Source of the DNA: Actinomycetota bacterium
GTDB lineage: Bacteria > Actinomycetota > CADDZG01 > WHSQ01
Length of the DNA: 12,991 nt
Direction of reading: 5' to 3'
Assembly (NCBI GenBank): GCA_013695055.1
Contig: JACDBF010000086.1
Coordinates: 1-12,991 of the forward strand
Shown: positions 5,728-12,991 of the stretch, piece by piece
Layout: every line of letters begins with the position of its first letter
How positions within the stretch are numbered: the first letter of the stretch is position 1
Notes under the pieces: model-generated
The model's input: the letters and a program-made list of their open reading frames with translations, nothing else
The model's database searches: none
Told to the model about the DNA's origin: nothing
Translations under genes and position numbers: made by a program

Positions 5728-8273
5728 GCCCACGTGACGAGGCCGATATCCATGGGGTTGTTCAGGTCGGCGTGAGAGGGGATGACGCGAACCGCAAACC
5801 CGTAAAGCCCTGCCCGGTGGCTCGAGAACGCGCCGGCGAAGGTACAGATCCCATCCTCGCAGTCCCCGATGGACATCTCGATGAGAGACGGGGAGCCGAT
5901 CTCCCCGTTCGGCCCCACCGGTCCGTGAGCAAGCTGCACGGACACATCCTCGGTGCTCAACCCGCCCAGCCTCACGCGCGCCGACAACGCTCGCTCTTCG
6001 CCGACGCTCGCCTGGGTGACGTCGCCCTCGACCTCGAGGATCCTGACGTCACTCCAGCCATCTGTGACGCGCCCCTTCCATTCGGCGAGGGCAATCGCTC
6101 GCCGGTAGCCGTTCTGGCTCATCTCCCGGCCGTGACGGGCGGCGGGTTCGTACAACCTCAGCGTGTAGTCCCGCAGCATGCGGTCGGCGGTCACGAACGG
6201 CCCGATGGTGGAGATCGACGACTTGATTCGCTCGACCCAGCGACGAGGCGTGGGCCCTTCAGAACGATCGTAGAAGCGAGGAACAATCTCTCTTTCCAAA
6301 AGGTCGAATAAAGCCGCTGCGTCGACTCTGTCTTGATAGTCGGGGTCGTCGAAGATGTCCTTGCTTCCGATTGCCCAACCGTTGTTACCGTCGTAGCACT
6401 CATTCCACCAGCCGTCGAGAACGGAGGTATTGAGCGCTCCGTTGATCGCTGCCTTCATCCCGCTCGTGCCACATGCCTCGAGCGGCCGGCGCGGGTTGTT
6501 GAGCCATATGTCGGCCCCCTGCGTAAGCATGCGGCCCACTTCCATGTCGTAGTCCTCGATGAACGCGAAGCGGCCGCGCACCTCCGGGTCCTTCGCAAAG
6601 TGAATGAGCCGGCGGATCATCTCTTTGCCCCCGTCGTCGCGTGGGTGGGCCTTTCCGGCGATAACTATCTGAATAGGTCGCTCACTCGAAAGCATCAGGG
6701 CTTTCAAGCGCTCCATGTCCGAAAGCATCAGAGTCGCACGCTTGTACTGCGCGAAACGGCGCGCAAAGGCAACCGTGAGAATGCCCGGGTCGAAGACGTC
6801 TTCGGTCCACCCGAGCTCGGTGTCGGAGGCCTGACGAGCCAATAGCTGCTTCCGAAGCCGAGCTCTTATGTAATAGACGAGTCGCTCGCGCGCCCTCTCT
6901 CGAGCCCGCCATAGCTCGGCGTCCGGCACCATGATGATGCGCTCCCATTCGATGTTGCCCGCTTCCGTCCATCCTGGATCAAGACGCCGGTCGAGAACCT
7001 CGCTAATCTCCGGGCCGAGCCAGGACGACGTGTGAACGCCGTTGGTCACGGCCCCGATGGGCACTTCCTCGACCGGCACCTCCGGCCACAGGCTGCCGAA
7101 CATCGCCCGGGAAACCTCTCCGTGAAGCTGACTAACGGCATTGGAGCGGCCCGCAAGCCTGAATCCCATGAACGCCATGTTGAAAGTGGTGGACGCCGGC
7201 TCGCTCGGAGACGGCGGCCGCCCCAGCACCATGAGGTCGTCGAATCCGATGCCACACTCTTTGGCGAAAGAAGAGAAGTAGCGCTCCATAAGGTCGCGTT
7301 CGTAGACGTCGATGCCCGCCGGCACGGGCGTATGGGTGGTGAAGATGGCGGCCGCCCGGACGGCTTCGAGGGCCCCGTTGAACCCGAGTCCCTGCTCCAC
7401 CACCAGCTCACGGATGCGTTCGAGGCCCATGAAGCCGGCATGTCCTTCGTTCGAGTGAAAGGCTTCGGCCGCATATCCGGCGACCCTCAGCGCCCGCACC
7501 CCGCCGATGCCGAGAACGATCTCCTGACGCAGCCGGTGCTCGCTGCCGCCGGCGTAAAGCCTGTCGGTGATCTCCCTCTCTTCAGAATCGTTGTCCTCGA
7601 TGTCGCAGTCCAGCAAAAGGAGATCTACCCTGCCGACCGCAGCCAGCCACACCTGCGCCACGCACGAGGCGCCCGCCATGTCGACCTCGACCTTGAGAGC
7701 CGCCCCGTCCTCGCCGGACAGAAGGATCAGCGGCATCCCGTGGGGGTCGACATCTGGATAATTCTCTTGCTGCCATCCGTCCGAGTTGACCTGCTGCCGA
7801 AAATAACCCTGCCTATAGAGCAAACCCACGCCGACGATCGGAATCCCGAGGTCGCTCGCCGCCTTCAGGTGATCGCCGGCAAGCACGCCCAACCCGCCCG
7901 AATAGTTCGGCAGGGCTTCGGTGACGGCGAACTCCGGCGAGAAATAGGCCACCCTCTGGAGGTCCTCGCCGCCGGCGCGCCGTTGATACCAGCGGGGACC
8001 TCTCAAGTAACGATCGAGGTTGCCGGCCACGTCGTCGAGGAACGCCATGAAAGGCCCATCGTCCACGAGCTGGGCGAGCCGCTCTGCGGGTACGTTGCCC
8101 AGCATCTTCACGGGGTCGTGGTGGGCTCGCTCCCAGGCTCCCTCGTCGACCCATCGGAAAAGATCCACGGCCCGGTCGTCCCAGCTCCAGCGCAAGTTCG
8201 CAGCGACCCGCTCGAGCGCTCCCAGCGCCTCAGGCAGAGACGCTCTGACGGCAAAGCTTCTAATGGCTTTCAT
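5724..8273 (-). CDS. glgP: Alpha-glucan phosphorylase GlgP (GT35, DUF3417 type)
   Basis: GlgP removes glucose from non-reducing ends of alpha-1,4-glucan with phosphate, giving glucose 1-phosphate; it uses pyridoxal phosphate and acts in the cytoplasm. The 849-aa protein belongs to the alpha-glucan phosphorylase type that starts with a DUF3417 domain (about 1-115, with NLRWSWDDRAVDLF) rather than the E. coli/muscle form. Next come YFSPEFAVTEALPNYSGGLG and LAGDHLKAASDLG, the substrate region NEGHAGFMGLERI and FTTHTPVPAGID, then the PLP site EACGTSGMKAAINGA with Schiff-base lysine K607, followed by DGWWNECYDGNNGWAIG. A C-terminal beta-rich extension (about 745-849) is typical of this type. ATG at 8273 has no Shine-Dalgarno sequence, and no other in-frame ATG or GTG lies just upstream. 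A -35-like TTGCCA and a weak -10 sit close by. It is the promoter-proximal gene of a probable two-gene unit with the GGT-like gene and is divergent from glgE. Confidence 0.96.
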   Translation of the reverse strand: MKAIRSFAVRASLPEALGALERVAANLRWSWDDRAVDLFRWVDEGAWERAHHDPVKMLGNVPAERLAQLVDDGPFMAFLDDVAGNLDRYLRGPRWYQRRAGGEDLQRVAYFSPEFAVTEALPNYSGGLGVLAGDHLKAASDLGIPIVGVGLLYRQGYFRQQVNSDGWQQENYPDVDPHGMPLILLSGEDGAALKVEVDMAGASCVAQVWLAAVGRVDLLLLDCDIEDNDSEEREITDRLYAGGSEHRLRQEIVLGIGGVRALRVAGYAAEAFHSNEGHAGFMGLERIRELVVEQGLGFNGALEAVRAAAIFTTHTPVPAGIDVYERDLMERYFSSFAKECGIGFDDLMVLGRPPSPSEPASTTFNMAFMGFRLAGRSNAVSQLHGEVSRAMFGSLWPEVPVEEVPIGAVTNGVHTSSWLGPEISEVLDRRLDPGWTEAGNIEWERIIMVPDAELWRARERARERLVYYIRARLRKQLLARQASDTELGWTEDVFDPGILTVAFARRFAQYKRATLMLSDMERLKALMLSSERPIQIVIAGKAHPRDDGGKEMIRRLIHFAKDPEVRGRFAFIEDYDMEVGRMLTQGADIWLNNPRRPLEACGTSGMKAAINGALNTSVLDGWWNECYDGNNGWAIGSKDIFDDPDYQDRVDAAALFDLLEREIVPRFYDRSEGPTPRRWVERIKSSISTIGPFVTADRMLRDYTLRLYEPAARHGREMSQNGYRRAIALAEWKGRVTDGWSDVRILEVEGDVTQASVGEERALSARVRLGGLSTEDVSVQLAHGPVGPNGEIGSPSLIEMSIGDCEDGICTFAGAFSSHRAGLYGFAVRVIPSHADLNNPMDIGLVTWA

Positions 8274-8528
8274 AAAAGCGGACTCTGACGCACCAAGCGC
8301 CGCCTGGCAAGCACTCGGATGGAGAATCCAGGAAGGAAGCCGCTCTCCATGGCGTGCGACTCTGCTCCCCCAACCACCCGGCGCCGGACGTTAACCTTGG
8401 CGCGCTGGGGAATTAGCCGGTATCCCTCTGCGAGTCCTTCGGGGCGTCGAAGACGACTTCCACCGCACGCTCACAGCCGGCTTGGGAACGAGGCTGGGTT
8501 GCACCTATCGAGAGTACGAGATGACGAA
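8274..8528. promoter_or_regulatory. Divergent control region between glgP and glgE
   Basis: This is the largest gap in the window and must hold promoters for the degradative (glgP) and synthetic (glgE-treS-mak) units. On the minus strand TTGCCA (8305-8310) and CAGAGT (8282-8287) are 17 bases apart and sit 8 bases before the glgP ATG. On the plus strand TTGGCG (8397-8402) and TATCCC (8421-8426) are 18 bases apart and would leave a leader of about 100 bases before glgE. A perfect 10-base palindrome CCGGCGCCGG lies at 8378-8387, just upstream of the glgE -35 candidate. The glgE frame stays open back to an ATG at 8319, but the extra 70 residues are Arg/Pro/Ser-rich and unlike GlgE, so I treat them as non-coding. 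Confidence 0.4.
8434..8454 (+). other. Imperfect hairpin in the presumed glgE leader
   Basis: GTC-c-TTCG (8434-8441) can pair with CGAAGAC (8448-8454), giving a 7-bp stem with one bulged C and a 6-base loop (8442-8447). It would lie in the 5' leader of glgE if transcription starts near the TATCCC box. No run of T follows, so it is not a classical intrinsic terminator. A stem this short is expected by chance in G+C-rich DNA. Confidence 0.2.
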
Positions 8529-10499
8529 ATGGCAATGAAGCCCTATCTGAAAAGAGGTCACGCCGTCATCGAGCGGGTCTCGCTGGAGCTTGACGGCGGC
8601 CGGCATCGCCCCAAAGCCGTTGTCGGCGAAGCGGTGCCCGTATCCGCCGACATCTTTCGGGACGGCCCGGACATGCTCCTCGCTCTCGTCCGATACCAGG
8701 CGCCTTCGGAATCCCGATGGCGCGAGGCCCCCATGACCTTCGTGGACAACGACCGCTGGACGGGCGACTTCGTCCCCGCCGAGATCGGCCGCTACAAAGT
8801 GACGATCACTGCCTTCACGAACCATTTCGGCACGTGGCGGCGCGACCTCTCTCGCAGGGTGGAAGCCCGCCAACAGGTTGACCTCGAGCTCGAAGAGGGT
8901 GCGGCCCTGCTGGAACGCCACCTGAAGGTCGTCCGAGGGGACGAAAGACGCATGCTCAAAGAGGCCATCAGCGCGCTTCGCGCTGTGCCCGACGGGCCGA
9001 AAGATGGCTTTGAGGATCCCCGCATCGCGGCCGCCTTGGACTCCCGAATCGCATCCATCGTCGCCCGGCATCATGTGCGGGAAAACGCGACCACCTACAA
9101 ACCGGTGATCGAAGTCACGGTCGACAGAGAGCGCGGCCGAGTCGGCGCCTGGTATGAGTTCTTTCCCCGTTCGACGGGTGAGAACGACCGCCACGGGACC
9201 TTCGAGACAGCGGCCCAGCTTCTTCCCGTGATCGCAGACATGGGATTCGACGTCATCTACCTGCCTCCCATCCATCCGATTGGAACGACCGCTCGCAAAG
9301 GGCGCAACAACGCACTGGTGGCGGCCCCCGGCGACGTTGGGGTTCCGTGGGCCATCGGAGGGCCGGAAGGCGGCCACACCGCACTCCATCCCCAGTTGGG
9401 GACGAGCGTGGAGTTCGACGACTTCGTCGTCCGCGCACAGGGTCTGGGGCTCGAGATCGCGCTCGATTTCGCCATCCAATGCTCACCGGACCACCCGTGG
9501 GTAAAGCAGCATCCCGAGTGGTTTCACCACCGCCCCGACGGCACCATCAAGTACGCGGAAAATCCACCCAAGAAGTACCAGGACGTCTACCCGGTCAACT
9601 TCGACACCGACAACCGCGAGGAGCTATGGAGAGAACTGAAGGCGGTGATCGACTTCTGGATCTCCCACGGCGTGAAGATCTTCAGGGTAGACAATCCGCA
9701 TACCAAGCCATTCGCTTTCTGGGAATGGCTAATCGAGTCCGTCCAAAAGAAACACCCCGATGTCATCTTTCTAGCGGAAGCGTTCACCCGCCCAAAGGTC
9801 ATGAGCGAGCTGGCCAAGCTTGGTTTCACGCAGTCCTACACCTACTTCACGTGGCGCAACACCAAGTGGGAGTTGGTGGAGTACCTGAACGAGTTGGCTC
9901 ATTCGGACATGGCCCTCTACTTCAGGCCAAACTTCTTCACCAATACTCAGGACATCTTGCACGACTATCTTCAAACGGGCGGACCGCCGGCCTTCAAGGT
10001 TCGCCTCTGCCTCGCTGCCCTTCTCTCTCCGACGTACGGCATCTATTCGGGATTCGAGTTCTTCGAGAACGTCGCGCGCGAACCGGGCAGCGAGGAATAC
10101 CTGCACTCTGAGAAATACGAGCTGCGCCCGCGTGCCTGGGGTTCCACGGACAGCCTTGCTCCCTACATCACCCGAATCAACCAGATTCGCCGAAAGAATC
10201 CTTCTCTATCGACGCTCACCAACCTTCGTTGGCACGGCACGGACAGGGACCAAGTGCTGGCTTTCTCAAAGGCGTCACCGGGGGCCGAACCCATCCTGGT
10301 GGTCGTGAATCTGAACCCCTTTCACTGGGAAGAATGCACCGTGAGCCTCGACCTCGGCGCACTGGGACTCGATGAAGCGAGACCCTTTGAGGTGCACGAC
10401 CTGCTCACCGATACCAGTTACTCGTGGAGTGGCCCACACAACTACGTGCGCCTCGATCCCTCGGTTGAGCCCGCTCACGTCTTTGCGGTGCGAAGGTAG
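8529..10499 (+). CDS. glgE: Maltosyltransferase GlgE (alpha-1,4-glucan:maltose-1-phosphate maltosyltransferase, GH13_3)
   Basis: GlgE extends alpha-1,4-glucan by two glucose units using maltose 1-phosphate as donor. Residues about 5-195 form the N-terminal DUF3416-type domain. The GH13 barrel then begins at VGAWYEFFPRST and includes MGFDVIYLPPIHPIG and NPPKKYQDVYPVNFD. The nucleophile is D388 in FRVDNPHTKP, the acid/base E417 in LAEAFTRP, and the third Asp is D475 in NTQDIL. FRVDNPHTKP and NPPKKYQDVYP separate GlgE from ordinary amylases. From ATG 8529 the protein is 656 aa, close to the family norm. I chose this start because conserved sequence begins only after it and upstream residues are low-complexity; ATG 8535 is equally possible. 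The Shine-Dalgarno sequence is weak (GAG at 8518-8520). It is first in the glgE-treS-mak unit, with 5 bases before treS, and sits just upstream of the two genes that make its donor substrate. Confidence 0.97.
   Translation: MAMKPYLKRGHAVIERVSLELDGGRHRPKAVVGEAVPVSADIFRDGPDMLLALVRYQAPSESRWREAPMTFVDNDRWTGDFVPAEIGRYKVTITAFTNHFGTWRRDLSRRVEARQQVDLELEEGAALLERHLKVVRGDERRMLKEAISALRAVPDGPKDGFEDPRIAAALDSRIASIVARHHVRENATTYKPVIEVTVDRERGRVGAWYEFFPRSTGENDRHGTFETAAQLLPVIADMGFDVIYLPPIHPIGTTARKGRNNALVAAPGDVGVPWAIGGPEGGHTALHPQLGTSVEFDDFVVRAQGLGLEIALDFAIQCSPDHPWVKQHPEWFHHRPDGTIKYAENPPKKYQDVYPVNFDTDNREELWRELKAVIDFWISHGVKIFRVDNPHTKPFAFWEWLIESVQKKHPDVIFLAEAFTRPKVMSELAKLGFTQSYTYFTWRNTKWELVEYLNELAHSDMALYFRPNFFTNTQDILHDYLQTGGPPAFKVRLCLAALLSPTYGIYSGFEFFENVAREPGSEEYLHSEKYELRPRAWGSTDSLAPYITRINQIRRKNPSLSTLTNLRWHGTDRDQVLAFSKASPGAEPILVVVNLNPFHWEECTVSLDLGALGLDEARPFEVHDLLTDTSYSWSGPHNYVRLDPSVEPAHVFAVRR
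10492..10496 (+). promoter_or_regulatory. Ribosome binding site supporting the treS TTG start
   Basis: GAAGG lies inside the last codons of glgE, 8 bases before the TTG at 10505. This is good Shine-Dalgarno spacing and decides in favour of the TTG, because no in-frame ATG or GTG lies before the conserved N-terminus of TreS. Confidence 0.45.
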
Positions 10500-10504
10500 C
10501 CTCC

Positions 10505-12151
10505 TTGGCCGGCCTGAGCGACCCCCAGTGGTACAAGTCGGCCGTCTTCTATGAGTTGTACGTGCGCAGCTTCCACGATGCAAACTCCGACGGCTTCGGC
10601 GACTTCCGAGGGTTGACGGAAAAGCTCGACTACCTCGAGTGGCTCGGCGTCGATTGCATCTGGTTGCTGCCGTTCTACCAATCGCCTCTGAGAGATGGCG
10701 GCTACGACATCTCGGACTTCTACTCCATTCTCCCCGAATACGGCAACCTGAACGACTTCACTCAGTTTCTCCAGGCGGCTCACGAGCGAGGGATGAAAGT
10801 CGTAGCCGACCTCGTCATGAATCACACTTCGGACGAGCATCCCTGGTTTCAGGAATCCCGCAAACACAAATCGCCCACGCGCGACTGGTATGTGTGGTCC
10901 GATCACGAGCAACGCTACTCCGATGCGCGCGTCCTCTTTGTCGACACCGAGCGCTCAAACTGGACTTGGGATGAGGAGGCCGGCGCCTACTACTGGCATC
11001 GCTTCTTCAGTCACCAACCCGATCTGAATTACGACAACCCCGAGGTTCAAGAGCAGATGCTCGCGGTCCTCAGATTCTGGTTGGACCTCGGGCTCGACGG
11101 ATTCCGACTCGACGCGGTTCCCTATCTCTACGAACGAGAGGGAACCAACTGCGAGAACCTCGCGGAAACTCACGACTTCTTGAAGCGGATACGCCGCGAC
11201 ATTGACGAGTCCTACGACGATATCGTGCTGCTCGCGGAGGCAAATCAATGGCCTGCCGATGTCGTCCAATACTTCGCGAAAGGCGACGAGGCGCACATGG
11301 CGTTCCACTTTCCGTTGATGCCGCGCATGTTCATGGCCGCAAGGCGCCAGGTCCGTTATCCCGTGGTCGAGATCCTCGAACAAACGCCGGCCATACCTGA
11401 GAATTGCCAGTGGGGCATCTTTCTCCGTAACCACGACGAGCTGACTCTCGAGATGGTGACCGACGAAGAACGCGACTACATGTACAACGAGTACGCCAAG
11501 GATCCACGCATGAAGCTGAATCTGGGAATCCGCAGACGGCTCGCCTCGCTCCTCGAGAACTCCCACGACCAGATGGAGCTCTTCCACGCGATGCTCCTGT
11601 CGCTCCCGGGCACCCCGATCGTCTATTACGGCGACGAGATCGGCATGGGTGACAACATCTATCTCGGAGACCGAGACGGGGTAAGAACCCCTATGCAATG
11701 GAACGTCGACAGAAACGCAGGTTTCTCCCGGGCCGACTTCGCGCAGCTCTATCTCCCCGTCCTGCTCGATCCCGTCTACGGCTACCAAGCCGTCAACGTG
11801 GAAGCTGAGATGCGGGATCAGAACTCGTTCCTTCATTGGTTCCGGCGGCTCCTGGCCATCCGCAAACAGCATCCAGTCTTCGGGCACGGTAGCTTCGAGG
11901 TTTGCCATCCGAACAATCCGGCGGTGTTCGGGTACATCCGCACCTATGAGGACGACATCATCCTATGCGTCAACAACTTCTCGTCGCGCGCTCAGGCCGC
12001 CGAGCTGGACCTGCGTCAGCATGCAGGAAAGTACCCGGTGGAGATGATGGGCCGCGAGCGCTTTCCGCGCATCGGCGAGCTCCCTTACCTGCTGACGTTC
12101 GGGCCTCACGACTTCTATTGGTTTCAGCTGGTGAACGAGGAGTCGCAGTGA
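10505..12151 (+). CDS. treS: Trehalose synthase TreS (maltose alpha-D-glucosyltransferase, GH13_16)
   Basis: TreS interconverts trehalose and maltose by an intramolecular rearrangement; in the GlgE pathway it supplies maltose to maltokinase. The 548-aa protein starts with PQWYKSAVFYELYVRSFHD, typical of TreS. It then has VVADLVMNHTSDEHPWF, the nucleophile D203 in DGFRLDAVPYLYEREGT, the acid/base E245 in LLAEANQWP and D311 in FLRNHDELTLEM. The stretch EREGTNCENLAETH marks TreS rather than oligo-1,6-glucosidase. A C-terminal beta domain ends near PYLLTFGPHDFYWFQL. The only usable start is TTG at 10505, backed by a GAAGG site. Mycobacterial TreS is somewhat longer at the N-terminus, so this is a compact but complete form without a fused kinase domain. 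The gene follows glgE by 5 bases and its stop overlaps the mak start as GTGA, indicating one transcript and coupled translation. Confidence 0.96.
   Translation: MAGLSDPQWYKSAVFYELYVRSFHDANSDGFGDFRGLTEKLDYLEWLGVDCIWLLPFYQSPLRDGGYDISDFYSILPEYGNLNDFTQFLQAAHERGMKVVADLVMNHTSDEHPWFQESRKHKSPTRDWYVWSDHEQRYSDARVLFVDTERSNWTWDEEAGAYYWHRFFSHQPDLNYDNPEVQEQMLAVLRFWLDLGLDGFRLDAVPYLYEREGTNCENLAETHDFLKRIRRDIDESYDDIVLLAEANQWPADVVQYFAKGDEAHMAFHFPLMPRMFMAARRQVRYPVVEILEQTPAIPENCQWGIFLRNHDELTLEMVTDEERDYMYNEYAKDPRMKLNLGIRRRLASLLENSHDQMELFHAMLLSLPGTPIVYYGDEIGMGDNIYLGDRDGVRTPMQWNVDRNAGFSRADFAQLYLPVLLDPVYGYQAVNVEAEMRDQNSFLHWFRRLLAIRKQHPVFGHGSFEVCHPNNPAVFGYIRTYEDDIILCVNNFSSRAQAAELDLRQHAGKYPVEMMGRERFPRIGELPYLLTFGPHDFYWFQLVNEESQ
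12137..12142 (+). promoter_or_regulatory. Strong ribosome binding site for mak, inside treS
   Basis: GAGGAG ends 5 bases before the GTG at 12148. It is the clearest Shine-Dalgarno sequence in the window and sits within the last codons of treS, so mak can be initiated both by re-initiation at the GTGA overlap and independently. Confidence 0.6.
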
Positions 12152-12991
12152 GCATCTATCGAGCACACATAGCGAGTTTGCTCCCCAGCCGGAGGTGGTT
12201 CGGCTCGAAGGGCCGTGCGATCGTCGGCGTCGAAATCCTCGATGAGGCGGAGCTCGACCAAGGCCCACCTGCGCTCGTCGAGGCTTTGGTCCGAGTCTCC
12301 TACGAGAACGGGGGGCCGGATTGCTATCAAATGCCCCTGGCCGCTGAAACCGATGGGTCCGTTGCCGACGCGCTCGACAGCGTGGAGCTCCTCCGGGCGC
12401 TGGGGTCGCTCATGGCGCAGGGCGCCACTATCAAGGGAAGGGCGGGAACTTTCCGTTTCAACGGCCCCGGCCTCGATCCACTCGCCCCTCCCGGAGGGAC
12501 CTCCGTTCGCAGCATCGGGGCCGAGCAAACCAACAGCTCTGTCGTCATTGACGAGAGCATCATCGTCAAGCTCTTTCGCCGAATCGAGCCCGGGCCCAAC
12601 CCCGACCTCGAGCTCGGGCGTCTGCTCACCGGCGAGGGCTTTCCGTACATCCCTGCTCAGGTCGGCGAGTTGTCCTACGAGGGCGTCATCGATGGCGAGA
12701 ACGTCGAGCTCGACCTCGGCATCTGTCAGCAATACCTGTCGGGGGGCCGCGATGGATGGCTGGAAACCCTCGCTCAACTAGGACGGCTTTATGCGCGCGC
12801 CGAAGAAGATGGCCACACCGAAGTCAGCGAGGATATGATCGCACATCATGCCGGCGGCATCCTCGATGCAATCGAAGAGCTAGGCGATGTGACCGCATCT
12901 CTCCACGTGCTGCTGTCCAAGGAGGACATCGAGCCCGACCTCGCCTCTGAGCCGGCCGACGGAACAGACGTAAAGGAGTGGGTGCAGCGCG
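12148..12991 (+). CDS. mak: Maltokinase (Mak/Pep2), 3' end cut by window edge
   Basis: Maltokinase uses ATP to phosphorylate maltose, giving maltose 1-phosphate for GlgE. From GTG 12148 the frame is open for 281 codons to the window edge. The family hallmark RWFGSKGR is at 16-23, in the N-terminal cap domain. EQTNSSVVID (126-135) matches the glycine-poor nucleotide-binding loop region. K141 in IIVKLFRRIEPGPNPD is the expected ATP-binding lysine, and E155 is a candidate partner. The catalytic loop and Mg-binding residues lie beyond the window, so activity cannot be judged. The GTG overlaps the treS stop as GTGA and has a strong GAGGAG. In several bacteria TreS and Mak are fused or form a complex; here they are separate but tightly coupled. 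I expect glgB or another glucan gene next, which is inference. Confidence 0.93.
   Translation, partial: MSIYRAHIASLLPSRRWFGSKGRAIVGVEILDEAELDQGPPALVEALVRVSYENGGPDCYQMPLAAETDGSVADALDSVELLRALGSLMAQGATIKGRAGTFRFNGPGLDPLAPPGGTSVRSIGAEQTNSSVVIDESIIVKLFRRIEPGPNPDLELGRLLTGEGFPYIPAQVGELSYEGVIDGENVELDLGICQQYLSGGRDGWLETLAQLGRLYARAEEDGHTEVSEDMIAHHAGGILDAIEELGDVTASLHVLLSKEDIEPDLASEPADGTDVKEWVQR

Noticed and set aside
7032..8288. 418-codon open frame on the plus strand, opposite glgP
   Set aside because: It lies opposite a clearly recognised phosphorylase with conserved motifs throughout. The translation is rich in Arg, His, Pro and Val and matches no family; long antisense frames are expected in G+C-rich genes.
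8411..8500. Possible tRNA-like or riboswitch-like element in the glgE leader
   Set aside because: No acceptor-stem pairing, T-loop or known riboswitch core could be found; only short chance-level stems are present.
8319..8528. Upstream extension of glgE by 70 codons to ATG 8319
   Set aside because: The added residues are Arg-, Pro- and Ser-rich, unlike any GlgE N-terminus, and conserved sequence begins only after ATG 8529.
8505..9479. 324-codon open frame on the minus strand opposite glgE
   Set aside because: Opposite the conserved GlgE N-terminal domain and barrel start; composition is typical of a shadow frame.
10955..11908. 317-codon open frame on the minus strand opposite treS
   Set aside because: Opposite the TreS catalytic core with its nucleophile and acid/base; no recognisable protein.

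Overview
The window is G+C-rich, gene-dense bacterial DNA, most likely from an actinobacterium (Actinomycetota). Three things suggest this. A C4 zinc-ribbon coiled-coil protein sits directly upstream of an RNase HI, the same order as Rv2229c-Rv2228c in Mycobacterium. GTG and TTG starts and 4-base stop/start overlaps are common. The right half carries a GlgE-type trehalose-to-glucan pathway of the mycobacterial/streptomycete kind. This is an inference from gene content; I see no rRNA or other direct taxonomic marker.

Layout. (1) Bases 1-1683, minus strand: a tight three-gene housekeeping operon, read right to left as zinc-ribbon protein, RNase HI, and a YdjM/DUF457-like membrane protein cut by the left edge. 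(2) Bases 1684-1788: a 105-base divergent promoter region. (3) Bases 1789-3903, plus strand: glgX, a glycogen debranching enzyme. (4) Bases 3911-8273, minus strand: glgP (alpha-glucan phosphorylase of the DUF3417 type) followed by a gamma-glutamyltransferase-family Ntn hydrolase whose usual gamma-glutamyl-binding Arg is replaced. Its stop lies 7 bases from the glgX stop. (5) Bases 8274-8528: the largest gap (255 bases), a divergent control region between glgP and glgE. (6) Bases 8529-12991, plus strand: glgE, treS and mak (maltokinase, cut by the right edge) with almost no spacing. No gene-free stretch exceeds 300 bases.

How the genes work together. TreS converts trehalose to maltose, Mak phosphorylates maltose to maltose 1-phosphate, and GlgE transfers the maltosyl unit onto an alpha-1,4-glucan. 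GlgP releases glucose 1-phosphate from that glucan and GlgX removes the short branches that stop GlgP. Synthesis and breakdown of a storage or capsular alpha-glucan are therefore encoded side by side. A branching enzyme (glgB) is not in the window and may lie downstream of mak. The GlgC/GlgA route is also absent from this window.

Most of this is recognisable, known biology. The least explained element is the GGT-like hydrolase co-directional with glgP. Also worth a look are a possible 8-codon coupling ORF between those two genes, the shared control region between the degradative and synthetic arms, and the apparently Shine-Dalgarno-free starts of glgX and glgP. I found no mobile element, CRISPR array, tRNA or rRNA.
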